Assembly: GCF_018860385.1 (NCBI RefSeq) | Contig: NZ_JAHKPH010000019.1 | Location: 62,001-126,000, forward strand | Length of the DNA stretch: 64,000 nt | DNA from: Reinekea forsetii | Lineage (GTDB): Bacteria > Pseudomonadota > Gammaproteobacteria > Pseudomonadales > Natronospirillaceae | Direction: 5' to 3' | In this document: positions 26,541-36,126 of the stretch, piece by piece | Numbering within the stretch: position 1 is the stretch's first letter | Layout: each line of letters begins with the position of its first letter | The notes under the pieces: generated by a model | The model's database searches: none | Seen by the model: the letters and a program-made list of their open reading frames with translations, nothing else | What the model was told of the DNA's origin: nothing | Program-made: the position numbers and the translations under genes

Positions 26541-27536
26541 TTATTGAGCTGCGCGTATTTTTTCTAACTCGGCATTGATAGTTCCGTGAATACCTTCGCT
26601 CCACTGTGGGAACTGGTTATAAACTTCAGCCGTTAGCTTACTAAAAGCAGCGCTGTCTACTTCGTTAAAGGTAACACCTAGGTCTTCAAGCTTCTGCTTA
26701 AATTCAGCATCCAGTTTAACCACAGCGTTGGTGTTTGAAATTGCACCGGCTTCAAGCTCTTCCATCACAATTTTTTGTTGTTCAGCGGTTAATTTATCCC
26801 AAACTTTAGGAGAAATGTATAAACCAACAGAACCTAAGAAGTGTTTTGTGAAAGACATGTTCTTAGTCACTTCATACATCTTTGTTCCATACATCGTTAA
26901 AATAGAACCTTCGAAGCCATCAACAACACCTTGTTGAACCCCAGAATAGGTTTCTGGGAATGGAATCGGCGCTGGAGCGGCGCCCATGGCTTTCAGTGTA
27001 CTGATAAACAGTTGGCTACCTGGAACTCGAATACGCATGCCTTTCATATCTTCAGGGGTGCGAATCTCTTTGTTCGTGATCATATGACGGAAACCAAACA
27101 CGTAATCGGCGGTTAAAACTTTGATGCCTTTTTTCTCAGCTTGAGCTGATAAATCGGCAACCATGTCAGTTTTCATCATGGCAAGGTATTCATCATAAGA
27201 ACGATATAGGCTTGGACCCGCTAACGCAGCAAAATCAGGAACAAAATCGCCTAAATAGCTTAAGTCTTCTACCGCTATCCAGTCGGCACCGTTAACCACC
27301 TGTTCTAGGTTATCTTTGTATACAGGTAACTGCCCACCAGGGAAAACCTGTATGTTCACATCACCATCGGTGCGGGCACGAATTTTATCCGTTACTTGGA
27401 TCAATTGCTGAGTAAGCACCTCGTTTTCAGTAAAAACCAGGCTCATATTAATATTAATTTTATCAGCAGCGGCTGTAGTTGCCACGCCGAATAGGGTAGC
27501 GGCTGTTAAAACCGACCCAATTAGCAGCTTTTTCAT
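26541..27536 (-). CDS. dctP: TRAP transporter substrate-binding protein (DctP)
   Basis: From ATG 27536 (AAGAAGG ribosome site eight bases upstream) the product has 331 residues with a signal peptide (MKKLLIGSVLTAATLFGVA, cleavage after about residue 24) and the DctP family core: FPGGQL, RVPGSQLF, the conserved arginine in GMRIRVPGS (carboxylate contact in the family) and PFPETYSGVQQGVVDGFEG. It binds an organic acid-like solute in the periplasm. A start at 27581 would add 15 residues before the signal peptide. First gene of the operon. Confidence 0.93.
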   Translation of the reverse strand: MKKLLIGSVLTAATLFGVATTAAADKININMSLVFTENEVLTQQLIQVTDKIRARTDGDVNIQVFPGGQLPVYKDNLEQVVNGADWIAVEDLSYLGDFVPDFAALAGPSLYRSYDEYLAMMKTDMVADLSAQAEKKGIKVLTADYVFGFRHMITNKEIRTPEDMKGMRIRVPGSQLFISTLKAMGAAPAPIPFPETYSGVQQGVVDGFEGSILTMYGTKMYEVTKNMSFTKHFLGSVGLYISPKVWDKLTAEQQKIVMEELEAGAISNTNAVVKLDAEFKQKLEDLGVTFNEVDSAAFSKLTAEVYNQFPQWSEGIHGTINAELEKIRAAQ

Positions 27537-27647
27537 TGAGTTAACCTTCTTAAAAGTAGTGAAATTATTGTTATAGTGCATAAATATGAACCTGTGATGA
27601 AACGCAGCTCTTATTCGTGCTGGGTGATTTTTACCATATACTTATGA

Positions 27648-27686
27648 AAAAGTGTATTCATATGAACACTTTTATTTTCAAATGAA
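27648..27686. promoter_or_regulatory. Tandem palindromic operator-like sites between dctP and the DeoR gene
   Basis: A palindrome TTCATATGAA (27657-27666), flanked by AAAAGTG and CACTTTT in opposite orientation, is followed by TTCAAATGAA (27677-27686), exactly 20 bases further on. Two similar sites two helical turns apart between a transporter operon and a divergent regulator are good candidates for binding of the DeoR-type repressor. Confidence 0.6.
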
Positions 27687-27719
27687 CATATAGATAAAGT
27701 CAAATTGAAAGGTTAGTGC

Positions 27720-28466
27720 ATGTCGTTAAGCCCAAGAATGCAACAGATTAAGCAATATTTAGCCGAGCACGGAGAAGTTCAAATAGATGTGTTGGCGAAT
27801 ATATTTGAAGTAACTACCCAAACCATTAGAAGAGACGTTAACCTATTATGTGAGCAGGGTATTGCAAGGCGAGTTCATGGCGGTGTTAGTTTGCCACCAA
27901 GTTTAAGCAATACCAGCTTTGAAAATCGTATCGATGTGGCCTGTACTGTAAAACAATCGATTGCGCAGGCTATCGTTCAGCAAATACCAGAAGGTGCTAC
28001 GGTAATGCTAGGTATCGGTACGTCAATGGATTATGTGGCTAGGCAGTTGGTCCTGTTTAAATCATTGAGGGTGGTCACAAATAACTTACAAGTGGCACGA
28101 ACATTAGAGGCAAGCGATGGCATCGAGGTTTACCTTTCTGGTGGTTTGATCCGCAGTAATTACCAAGACTTAGTTGGGCAAAGTACATTACGTTTCTTTA
28201 GTGAGTTTGAAGCCGATATCGGTATTATCGGATGTGGCTCTGTCAGCCATAGTCAAACTGCAATGGAGCATGAACCTCAAGAAGCTGAAATTTCTAAGGC
28301 AATCTTAGCCAATGCGCGAGAAAGCTGGTTGTTTGCCGATGAGAGCAAATGGCAGTTGAACGGTTCAGTAAAAGTAGCGAGTCTAAATAGCTTTTCACGC
28401 ATATTTACTAATAACGCCGATGTTCCATGTGATCTCCCCGTTCAACAGGTAACTACCAATCGCTAA
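27720..28466 (+). CDS. DeoR/GlpR-family transcriptional repressor
   Basis: The 248-residue protein has an N-terminal DeoR helix-turn-helix (about 6-58; VLANIFEVTTQTIRRDVNLL, then GIARRVHGGV) and a sugar-phosphate-sensing DeoRC domain (GIGTSMDYVARQL, VVTNNLQVARTL, VYLSGGLIR, ADIGIIGCGSVS). Regulators of this type are released by a phosphorylated sugar. It is divergent from the TRAP operon and probably controls it and itself through the palindromes in the 183-base gap. Confidence 0.92.
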   Translation: MSLSPRMQQIKQYLAEHGEVQIDVLANIFEVTTQTIRRDVNLLCEQGIARRVHGGVSLPPSLSNTSFENRIDVACTVKQSIAQAIVQQIPEGATVMLGIGTSMDYVARQLVLFKSLRVVTNNLQVARTLEASDGIEVYLSGGLIRSNYQDLVGQSTLRFFSEFEADIGIIGCGSVSHSQTAMEHEPQEAEISKAILANARESWLFADESKWQLNGSVKVASLNSFSRIFTNNADVPCDLPVQQVTTNR

Positions 28467-28771
28467 CAGTACATTGTTCAATGGTTATAAGAGATTTCAC
28501 TACACAGAATAGATATGTACCAATAGCCTGATCAGCTGTTCAGAGGGTGGTTTTTCTTCAGGAACTATTGTGGTAACTGATAGTACAAGTGCTATCGTTT
28601 TAACCATTACTTTTGTAAGCTGTACAGAAATGACCATTGTTTATAACAATATTTCCTCTACCGTAACTTGGTAACTGAGTAAAAAGGTTTATCTTACTTG
28701 GCTTCATACTAGAGGAAAAGAAAGGCGCTTATAGCGCCTTTTAAATTTACTTTCAAACTTTAAAGAATAGT
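28467..28771. other. Intergenic region without a gene
   Basis: No gene is supported here. The only structure I see is the terminator near its right end (28721-28741). Confidence 0.6.
28721..28746. terminator. Bidirectional terminator between DeoR and PRPP-synthetase-like genes
   Basis: A 9-bp perfect stem (AAAGGCGCT 28721-28729 / AGCGCCTTT 28733-28741) with a 3-base loop has T-rich flanks in both directions (TAAATTT on plus; CTTTTCC on minus). It can serve both convergent genes. Confidence 0.75.
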
Positions 28772-29986
28772 TTAACCTTCGTTTAGGTCTTCCAGTTGAT
28801 CACTGAACCAAATCTTTCGTTTAAAGCGAGGATTTTTAGAAGACATGTCAATTTTATATGGGTTCATGTCTTCAGTTTGTGCTAATCCTAAGATTTTATT
28901 TAGCTCTTGCGCAATCCATTTTTCAACTTTTAAGACCACCATTTTTTTACGCAGGCGGCCTTGTTCGTCTCGGTTTAAAATAGTGGGTAGGGTATTCAGT
29001 GTAAGTATTTCTCCTATGGCAGGGTGCGCCATACGTTCGCGGCCTTCATCACTTGCGTAAAAATGCGAAACAGCAAATACCATACGTTCTGGGCTAATCT
29101 GTTTTAAGAATTGGCACGACTTAACGACTGTTGAACCAGTTCTAACCATATCATCAAATAAAACGATACTGCAGCCATCTAACCCTTCAAAGGTGTGCTC
29201 GCTTTCTTTGTGGAGAGTGATTTCTACTTTACGCTCATTTGTTCTGACTTTATCGAGCATAATAAATTTGGCTTTGCTTAAACCAATGGTATCAAACATG
29301 GTTTTCACGAAGTCTCTGGCGCCTTTATCCGGGGCACATAACACTAAACCTTCACCATTTGGACCGTAATTCAATATATTAGAATTTAACAGGTAGTGTG
29401 AATAAATTTCATAGGGGATAAGGTTATGGAAATCACCTTCAAATACGTCTGAAAATATCTTTTGCACAGAGTAAGAGTGATTGTGAATGGTTAAAACTGC
29501 ATCTACTCCAGATACTTTTAATAGTTGTGCATACAACTTAGAGGTGAAAGCTTGGCCATCAAACTTTTTAATATCGTGAATATCTCGTTCGAAAAGAGTT
29601 TCGCCTAAATCAGCGCTCGGACCACGATCTTGAGCACTGAAAAATAAATCTGGCTCAACTAAAAAAACTTTTTCTGCCCCGTTTTCCTTTGCTGTACGAG
29701 CAATGAAAAAGTTTGACATTGCTAACTCTTGTCGGCTTTTTACATGGCTGCTGGTGCTGACAATGACAACCGTTTTATCTTTTAGGTTGTTGCCTATGTT
29801 TTCTAAATCATTTTCATCGGAAATAAATCGCGGGCAAAACTCAGAGTTCATAAAATGCTTCATGCTGATGAGGTCGGCGATGTCTTCATGTTGACCCATT
29901 GCATAAGCTACGTCGATAGCGAAGGGATTATCAGAAGAGTTGCTTACTACGACGACATTATTGGACCGTTCGGTCGAAAAACCCAT
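28772..29986 (-). CDS. PRPP synthetase-like phosphoribosyltransferase-fold protein
   Basis: The 404-residue protein follows the ribose-phosphate pyrophosphokinase layout: N-terminal domain ending in a pyrophosphate-contact-like segment (DRGPSADLGETL), flexible-loop-like KVRTNERKVEI, and a PRPP-binding loop FDDMVRTGSTVVKSC (about 275-289; usual form VDDMxDTxGT). It is about 90 residues longer than housekeeping Prs (about 315), with extra N- and C-terminal sequence, and the Asp/Thr pattern of the PRPP loop deviates. It may make PRPP for a special pathway or have another substrate; the main prs gene is presumably elsewhere. Confidence 0.8.
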   Translation of the reverse strand: MGFSTERSNNVVVVSNSSDNPFAIDVAYAMGQHEDIADLISMKHFMNSEFCPRFISDENDLENIGNNLKDKTVVIVSTSSHVKSRQELAMSNFFIARTAKENGAEKVFLVEPDLFFSAQDRGPSADLGETLFERDIHDIKKFDGQAFTSKLYAQLLKVSGVDAVLTIHNHSYSVQKIFSDVFEGDFHNLIPYEIYSHYLLNSNILNYGPNGEGLVLCAPDKGARDFVKTMFDTIGLSKAKFIMLDKVRTNERKVEITLHKESEHTFEGLDGCSIVLFDDMVRTGSTVVKSCQFLKQISPERMVFAVSHFYASDEGRERMAHPAIGEILTLNTLPTILNRDEQGRLRKKMVVLKVEKWIAQELNKILGLAQTEDMNPYKIDMSSKNPRFKRKIWFSDQLEDLNEG

Positions 29987-30435
29987 GAGTTTATCCTATT
30001 TAAGTGGTGGCCGGAAAATTGACGATATTCTACTGGTTGAACCAGTAAAAGGTTAGTGTGTTTTTATACAGATACGAAAATAAATGTAGATGCGAGGCTA
30101 AAAATATTCAAATTATGGTTTGTAAAACAAACTTCATTCGTAAATAGGCATAAAGCGGGCGCTGGGTTGATTGCAAAGTGAACACCTTAACGAGGGGAAA
30201 AGCAGTTGTGACGGAGATTTCTACCTATATGGGCTGCAGCCAGTTTATTTTTCATTATAATTAGCGTGCTCAGTACAGTTATGTAGACTGCGCTAGAGTA
30301 CTTCCTATGTGATTCAAATTCAGCAGCCGTTAGGGTGATAGGTCATTCATGGTCAAACGCCGCTACAAGTTCGCTAGTTACAATTCGATGGAATTGAGAT
30401 TTGAGTTTTATCTACGCTTTTATTGGTAATTAGCT
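29987..30435. other. Long divergent intergenic region without a supported gene
   Basis: These 449 bases between two divergent genes hold no gene I can support. A TATAAT stands at 30256-30261 without a convincing -35, and a 26-codon frame at 30349-30429 lacks a good ribosome site. Both flanking promoters must lie here. Confidence 0.5.
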
Positions 30436-33400
30436 ATGCAGTGGTTTTTAGAGTTATTTCAGTATTCCGAACAAAGTCTTTTCAGCGTAACCGAATATAG
30501 CTCTTGGCTGGTGTTACTGTCGGTATCAATTGCTGTCTTTGCTTCGTATATGGGGTTTCAGGTTGCAGGGCAAGCTTCTACAACGGTAGGGGTGCGTAAG
30601 CATGTATTTTTAATCGTCGGCAGTGTTGCGCTAGCAGGCGGTGTTTGGTCTATGCACTTCATAGGCATGTTGGCGTTGCAAATTTGTACAGTGGTGACCT
30701 ATCGATTGGACATTACCGCCTTGTCTATTATACCGGCCATTGTTGCTTCTTGGATTGCATTGAATCAACTTACTCATAAAAACATCACTACCCGGCAGTT
30801 AATCGTTTGTGGGGTTTTAGTTGGGGCTGGCATTGGAGCTATGCACTATATTGGTATGGCCGCAATGGAAATGGCTGCTTTTCTTCGCTACAACTTGGCT
30901 GTTTTTCTCATTTCTATTTTGGTCGCTGTTGCGTTAGCTATTTTATCGCTTTGGGTACGCTACGGGCTAGATAGTCATGGAAGTGTATCGCTGACTCCAA
31001 ACTTCAAAATTCTTATATCAAGCCTTGTGATGGGCGCTGCTATATCTGGTATGCATTATACGGGCATGGCCGCAGCAAGATTCGTATTGCCACCAGGGAT
31101 GGACCCTTCAATTCAAACAGGAGAAATATCTCTTGTTTTAGCCTCGATTATAACCGCGATTACTATTTTGATGATTATTTTAGTGTTGGGTGCCAATCTT
31201 ATTTTCAGGTATCGCGATAAGTCAGATGCAGCCCTACGCAACGAAAAACGCCTCATTGCAACAATGGATACAGCGATAGATGGCATCATTACGATTGATC
31301 AATACAGCATCATTATTAGTGTGAATAAGGCAGTGACAACCATTTTAGGGTGGCAGGAAAATGAATTAATAGGTAGGCCGCTTGATGCGTTAAATATTGA
31401 AAAAAGCTTATTGGCTAAGGTAAACAATTCATCACTTGGGTATACCATTGATGAGGATACCGAAGTCAGTGACGTATTTGGCGAGCGTATTCCAATTCGT
31501 TTTAGACTCGGTAAGGTTGATCTAAGTGATGCTAACCTCAGCGTGTTGTTTATTTCTGATTTACGGGAATACCATCGCATGAAGGCTGAAATTAAACGCA
31601 ACGAGTCACAAATTCAGGCAATTTTGAGCAATATACCGGGCATCACATTTCGCGCCATTTACGATCCAACCTGGCCTATTTTGTTTGTAAATGATCAGGT
31701 TGAAAATATTTTAGGGTACCCGAAAGAAGACTTTATGTTACCTAACCCAACTCGGAGCATTAACGACTTTTTACACCCTGAAGATGTTGGTGTTTTTGAA
31801 AGAACCGATTTGCTAAATCCGAACGGCTATCAAATTGAGTATCGAATTATTGATCGCAAAGGCAAAATTAAGTGGTTGCTTGGCTACGGCCAAGCCACTC
31901 AGGTGGAGGGTATTGAGTCGGCTTGTTTAGATGGCTTTTTGATGGATATTAGTGATCGGAAAGAAATGGAATCTGAGCTGGTTCAAGCCAAAGAGACGGC
32001 TGAAAAAGCGGCCGAATCTCGTGCAAACTTTCTAGCCAATATGAGTCATGAGATCCGTACTCCTATGAACTCGGTCATTGGGTTTAGCGAATTGTTGTTG
32101 CATGACCAAGTTACCGATGAACAACGAAGGCAGTTGAAAACTATTAACCAATCAGCCAAATCACTTTTACACATTTTAAATGATATTTTAGACAGCGCTA
32201 AGCTCGATAAAGGTAAGTTTGAGCTTGAATACCGAGATTTCTCATTAGTTGAAGAAATAGATACAGTGGTTTCAACGTTTTGGCTGCAAGCGCAACAAAA
32301 AGGGTTAGAAATTAATTTAAACTTGCCTAAAAAACTAAAAGATCAGTTTAACGGTGCACCGGATCGAATTCGTCAAGTTCTTACTAACCTTATTGGAAAC
32401 TCCATTAAGTTTACCCAGCAAGGCTCCATTTCTATTGATGTCAGCCAAAGTGAAAAAGGATGCACAACCTTTAGCATTTCCGATACGGGAATAGGCATGA
32501 CCAGTGATCAACTTGAAAATATTTTTGAGCCGTTTTCGCAGGCCGATGAATCAATGAATAGACGGTTTGGTGGTACTGGCTTAGGAACCACCATTAGTAA
32601 GCAACTGGTAGAGCTTATGGGGGGGAAGATTTCGGCAAAGAGTGAGGCTGGCTTTGGATCAACATTTTCTTTTACCATTCCATTAAAACCAGCGCAGAAA
32701 GTTACGTTACAAGCTAGTTCAAATGCCAAAACCGAATTGCCTGAGCTGTCAATTTTAATTGTAGATGACATTGAGCAAAACCTAGACCTACTCACTAGAT
32801 TGTTGCAAAAAGATGGTCATTTTATTCAGTGCGCACGCAATGGCCAAGAAGCACTTGAGGTGCTAGAAAAGAGTTCAGTCGATGTTGCGTTAATAGACAT
32901 TCAAATGCCAATTATGGATGGATTAACAGCTTCGAAGATTAGGCGTAAGTATGAGCAAGATAATAACCTAATCTCAACGCCATTGATCGCTTTAACGGCC
33001 AGTGTTTTGGCCGAAGATCGTTTGTCGGCTGAGCGTGCAGGTATGAATGGTTTTGCAAATAAACCGGTTGATATGCAACAGTTGAATCGTGAAATAGCAA
33101 AGGTTTTAAGTGGTGAAACATTAGAGCACATAGAGCCAGAGTCGCCTTTAACCGAAGCAGATCCGAGCACCGCTAGTAAAGTCGTCGATGTTGAAAAAGG
33201 CGTCTCTTTATGGGGCTCTAAAACGAATTTATATAATGAAGTGAAGCGATTTGTTGATAATTTAACACCGGAGTTGGCTTCATTTAAGCAATTGGCAACT
33301 GAACAGAATTTTAGCTCGCTTGCTGCTATAGGTCACAAGTTTAAAGGTGGTGCAAGTAACGTTGCTATTGTAAAACTTGCGGCAGCTTTCGATAGCTTAG

Positions 33401-33762
33401 AGGCAAGTAGCTCAGCTACTGATATGCCAGCCACACTTGAAGCAATAGATTCAATATTCATCGAATTAGAGGCGTTGAAAGCTTGTATGCAGTCTCGAAA
33501 GTCGATGCAAGAAGGTGAGCTGGCAGAAAGCACAAACGCTGGCAGTAACGACCACTCACTTGAATCATTGTTGCACATTGCAGCTGAGTTAAAAGAGCTA
33601 ACCGATAATAACGAAATAAATGAAGATTTACTGAATCAGCTGGAGCAACTGCAAAGCTATAATCCTGTGCTGATTAACGAAATTATAGAGTCGTGCAATA
33701 ATTTTGAATTTGAGCTTGCTTCTGAAAAAATTGATGAATTGCGAGAGACGGTTGGTGTTTAA
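30436..33762 (+). CDS. Hybrid histidine kinase: MHYT - PAS - PAS - HisKA - HATPase - REC - HPt
   Basis: The 1108-residue protein has an N-terminal seven-helix MHYT sensor (about 1-260) with three M-H-x-x-G-M motifs (MHFIGM, MHYIGM, MHYTGM), thought in the family to bind copper and sense a gas or redox state. Then follow two PAS domains (about 270-385 and 390-515), HisKA with His538 (MSHEIRTPMN), an HATPase with DTGIGM and RRFGGTGLG, a receiver with Asp821, and an HPt domain with His967 (GHKFKGGASN). All phosphorelay residues are present. The next gene, 26 bases on, is an HD-GYP regulator, its likely phosphate acceptor. Confidence 0.93.
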   Translation: MQWFLELFQYSEQSLFSVTEYSSWLVLLSVSIAVFASYMGFQVAGQASTTVGVRKHVFLIVGSVALAGGVWSMHFIGMLALQICTVVTYRLDITALSIIPAIVASWIALNQLTHKNITTRQLIVCGVLVGAGIGAMHYIGMAAMEMAAFLRYNLAVFLISILVAVALAILSLWVRYGLDSHGSVSLTPNFKILISSLVMGAAISGMHYTGMAAARFVLPPGMDPSIQTGEISLVLASIITAITILMIILVLGANLIFRYRDKSDAALRNEKRLIATMDTAIDGIITIDQYSIIISVNKAVTTILGWQENELIGRPLDALNIEKSLLAKVNNSSLGYTIDEDTEVSDVFGERIPIRFRLGKVDLSDANLSVLFISDLREYHRMKAEIKRNESQIQAILSNIPGITFRAIYDPTWPILFVNDQVENILGYPKEDFMLPNPTRSINDFLHPEDVGVFERTDLLNPNGYQIEYRIIDRKGKIKWLLGYGQATQVEGIESACLDGFLMDISDRKEMESELVQAKETAEKAAESRANFLANMSHEIRTPMNSVIGFSELLLHDQVTDEQRRQLKTINQSAKSLLHILNDILDSAKLDKGKFELEYRDFSLVEEIDTVVSTFWLQAQQKGLEINLNLPKKLKDQFNGAPDRIRQVLTNLIGNSIKFTQQGSISIDVSQSEKGCTTFSISDTGIGMTSDQLENIFEPFSQADESMNRRFGGTGLGTTISKQLVELMGGKISAKSEAGFGSTFSFTIPLKPAQKVTLQASSNAKTELPELSILIVDDIEQNLDLLTRLLQKDGHFIQCARNGQEALEVLEKSSVDVALIDIQMPIMDGLTASKIRRKYEQDNNLISTPLIALTASVLAEDRLSAERAGMNGFANKPVDMQQLNREIAKVLSGETLEHIEPESPLTEADPSTASKVVDVEKGVSLWGSKTNLYNEVKRFVDNLTPELASFKQLATEQNFSSLAAIGHKFKGGASNVAIVKLAAAFDSLEASSSATDMPATLEAIDSIFIELEALKACMQSRKSMQEGELAESTNAGSNDHSLESLLHIAAELKELTDNNEINEDLLNQLEQLQSYNPVLINEIIESCNNFEFELASEKIDELRETVGV

Positions 33763-33788
33763 TCAGTATGATAGAATAGGAAAACACG

Positions 33789-34772
33789 GTGACAAATAAT
33801 AAACAAAGGGTTCTAGCTGTTGATGACGAGCCTACGAATTTACGAGTGCTTAATAAAGTACTCGGTGATACCTATAAGTTGATCTTTGCCAAAAGTGGTC
33901 AAGAAGCTATTCGGCTTGTTGAAAAAGATAGCCCAGATTTGATTCTATTAGATGTCATGATGCCCGATGTAACCGGCTATGATGTTTGTAAAACACTCAA
34001 AGCTAACCCTAAATTTAAACATATCCCAATTATTTTTATTACGGCTTTAAGTGACCCTGATGATGAAGCTGAAGGCTTAAATATAGGGGCGGCTGACTAT
34101 ATATCTAAGCCTATTTCGCCAGCGGTAGTGAAAGCACGCGTTAAAACGCACCTATCATTAGTCGACGCCCAAGTTTTAAGAGATACGCGCTTGCAAGTTA
34201 TTCAGCGTCTGGGAAGGGCATCTGAATATAAAGACAATGAAACGGGAATGCATGTTATGCGCATGAGCCACTATTCAAAGGTTATTGCTCTAAACGCGGG
34301 TTTTTCTGAGCAAGCAGCCGATAATCTTTTTCATGCCGCTCCCATGCACGATATTGGGAAAATTGGTATAGCCGATGCAATCATGTTGAAACCAGGAAAG
34401 CTCACTGAAGAAGAATTTGAAACCATGAAGAATCACCCTCAGATTGGGGCGGAAATTCTTGGAGACTCTGATTCAGATTTAATAGAGCTTGCAAAAGTAG
34501 TGTCGATGACCCATCACGAAAAATACGATGGCTCTGGCTACCCAAACAAATTAAAGAGTGAAGATATTCCCATCGAAGGAAGAATTGTGGCGATCGCCGA
34601 TGTATTTGATGCACTCACTAGTGTAAGACCCTATAAAGATGCGTGGCCAGTAGAACAAGCCATTAGCTTTATAGAAAGCCAAAAGGGGTTACATTTTGAT
34701 CCTGTTTTAGTTGATGTCTTTGTTCAAAATTTAGACGAAGTGCTGGTTATTAAAGAGCGCTGGAAAGATTAG
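33789..34772 (+). CDS. Response regulator with HD-GYP domain (RpfG-like c-di-GMP phosphodiesterase)
   Basis: The GTG-started 327-residue protein joins a receiver domain (Asp55 in LLDVMMPDV; Lys in ISKP) to an HD-GYP domain (about 145-325): HDIGKIGI, HPQIGAEIL, HHEKYDGSGYP and VAIADVFDALTSVRPYK. The metal-binding His/Asp residues and the GYP triad are intact, so it should degrade cyclic di-GMP. Encoded 26 bases after the MHYT hybrid kinase, with which it forms a signalling pair. Confidence 0.93.
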   Translation: MTNNKQRVLAVDDEPTNLRVLNKVLGDTYKLIFAKSGQEAIRLVEKDSPDLILLDVMMPDVTGYDVCKTLKANPKFKHIPIIFITALSDPDDEAEGLNIGAADYISKPISPAVVKARVKTHLSLVDAQVLRDTRLQVIQRLGRASEYKDNETGMHVMRMSHYSKVIALNAGFSEQAADNLFHAAPMHDIGKIGIADAIMLKPGKLTEEEFETMKNHPQIGAEILGDSDSDLIELAKVVSMTHHEKYDGSGYPNKLKSEDIPIEGRIVAIADVFDALTSVRPYKDAWPVEQAISFIESQKGLHFDPVLVDVFVQNLDEVLVIKERWKD

Positions 34773-34824
34773 TGAGTGAGTGGGTTTACAGTCTTTATAG
34801 AAGTGTCTTGTGAGCCATAGCAGA

Positions 34825-34853
34825 AACCGCTAGTGCGTAGCGGTTAAATTTTA
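34825..34853 (+). terminator. Terminator after the HD-GYP gene
   Basis: An 8-bp stem (AACCGCTA 34825-34832 / TAGCGGTT 34838-34845) with a 5-base loop is followed by AAATTTTAT. Confidence 0.6.
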
Positions 34854-34891
34854 TAAAATTGATAAAACAACTCAATAAATGGTGTATTTTC

Positions 34892-35611
34892 ATGGGCAGA
34901 GCCTATCAAAACCGTAAAGAATCCATGGCAAAAACGTCTGATATGAAGGCGAAGATATACAGCCGATACAGCCGTGAAATCTATATGTGTGCTAAAACGG
35001 GTGGCACAGAAATAACAGGAAACCTAGCGTTGGCTTCTTTGGTCGATCGAGCAAAAAAAGAGCAAGTACCTGCGCATGTTATTGAAAAGGCTATTGATAA
35101 GGCCGCTGGCGGTGGTGGTGAAGATTTCGCCGTTGCTCGCTATGAAGGTTTTGGTCCTGGGAATACGATGGTGATTGTTGATTGCTTAACTGACAACCCA
35201 AATCGTACTTTTGGTGACGTTAGAACCTGCTTCAATAAAGTAAAAACTAAGCTCGGTGGCCAAGGCTCAGTGAGCCATATGTTTGATCACAGCGCTATTT
35301 TCTCATTTAATGGAGAAGATGAAGAAGCGATACTTGAAGTGTTGATGGAAGCTGATGTCGATGTTTCAGACATTGAGTTAGAAGACGGAAAAGTAACGGT
35401 ATTTGCACCCCATACTGAATATGCAAAAGTACGACAAGCATTAAAAGATGCTTATGAAGGTATAGAGTTCGATGTTGAAGAGGTTCAATTTGTGCCGCAA
35501 ATGCTGACCAAAATAGAAGGCGAAGATGTTGAGCAATTTGAAAGATTTCTTGAATTGTTGAATTTTCTAGACGATGTACAAAATGTATATCACAACGCCG
35601 AAATAGACTAA
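34892..35611 (+). CDS. YebC/PmpR family protein, YeeN branch
   Basis: From ATG 34892 ([12 protein letters not shown]) the product has 239 residues and the YebC family hallmarks [43 protein letters not shown] and [11 protein letters not shown], with the C-terminal DVQNVYHN. It is closer to E. coli YeeN than to YebC. Members act as DNA-binding regulators or assist translation of proline stretches; which applies here is not known. A TTG at 34859 would add 11 residues, which the family lacks. Confidence 0.92.
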   Translation: MGRAYQNRKESMAKTSDMKAKIYSRYSREIYMCAKTGGTEITGNLALASLVDRAKKEQVPAHVIEKAIDKAAGGGGEDFAVARYEGFGPGNTMVIVDCLTDNPNRTFGDVRTCFNKVKTKLGGQGSVSHMFDHSAIFSFNGEDEEAILEVLMEADVDVSDIELEDGKVTVFAPHTEYAKVRQALKDAYEGIEFDVEEVQFVPQMLTKIEGEDVEQFERFLELLNFLDDVQNVYHNAEID

Positions 35612-35626
35612 AACTTCTGCTATGTC

Positions 35627-35660
35627 ATGGTCTCTTTGAACAAAAAGAGGCCATTTCCTT
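35627..35660. terminator. Hairpin between convergent yeeN-like and sulA-like genes
   Basis: An 11-bp stem with one G-T pair (ATGGTCTCTTT 35627-35637 / AAAGAGGCCAT 35644-35654) is followed by TTCCTT on the plus strand. Probably ends the YebC-family gene and perhaps also the convergent sulA-like gene. Confidence 0.5.
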
Positions 35661-36111
35661 AAAATTCCATTTCTAGTTGCTCATGTCGGCTTGTTTGGTT
35701 CTCAAATACAAGAGTTTGACATAAGGGTGTTTCTAAACCGTCATCATTAAGAATTGCGGGTATTTCTGTTTTAGAAGTAGACCAAATCGCCACTAAACTG
35801 CTTTTACCATTGAGGACGCATTGCTCTAAACAGTGCTGCTTTTCAACAGTCGACATTCCTTTAAGTCTTACAACTCTGATACTAAAGTGGCCGAGCCCTA
35901 ACATAGTCAAATAGCCTTTTTTGGGCAGAAAGGGTGGATCTATGAGGGTCACCCAAAGCCTAGCGTTTTTGACTTGCCGAATAGCATCTATTAAGAAATG
36001 GCATTGGCTAACAATAGGAGAGCAATAGTCAAAAAATCGTACTGTGCGTTTTGGGGCTATTTTTTGTGTTAAAGCGCCATGGTAATGGCTTTGTGCTAAT
36101 TGAGTTGTCAT
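35659..36111 (-). CDS. sulA: SulA-like SOS cell-division inhibitor
   Basis: The 150-residue protein has a SulA-like centre: WVTLIDPPFLPKKGYLTMLG, then VRVVRLK-type strand and a cysteine/serine-rich CLEQCVLNGKSSLVAIW, matching the order of SulA (W-x-x-L, loop, G-x-x, then an acidic helix, and a VVxW strand). SulA blocks FtsZ polymerisation during DNA damage. The assignment is supported by the promoter: TTGACA-17-TATAAA with two LexA boxes over and downstream of the -10, and TTGGAG before the ATG. The sequence match alone would be moderate. Confidence 0.75.
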   Translation of the reverse strand: MTTQLAQSHYHGALTQKIAPKRTVRFFDYCSPIVSQCHFLIDAIRQVKNARLWVTLIDPPFLPKKGYLTMLGLGHFSIRVVRLKGMSTVEKQHCLEQCVLNGKSSLVAIWSTSKTEIPAILNDDGLETPLCQTLVFENQTSRHEQLEMEF

Positions 36112-36126
36112 AATAGTCTCTCCAAG

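Noticed and set aside
30349-30429. 26-codon frame before the MHYT kinase gene
   Set aside because: Weak ribosome site and no sign of conservation that can be judged from one sequence.
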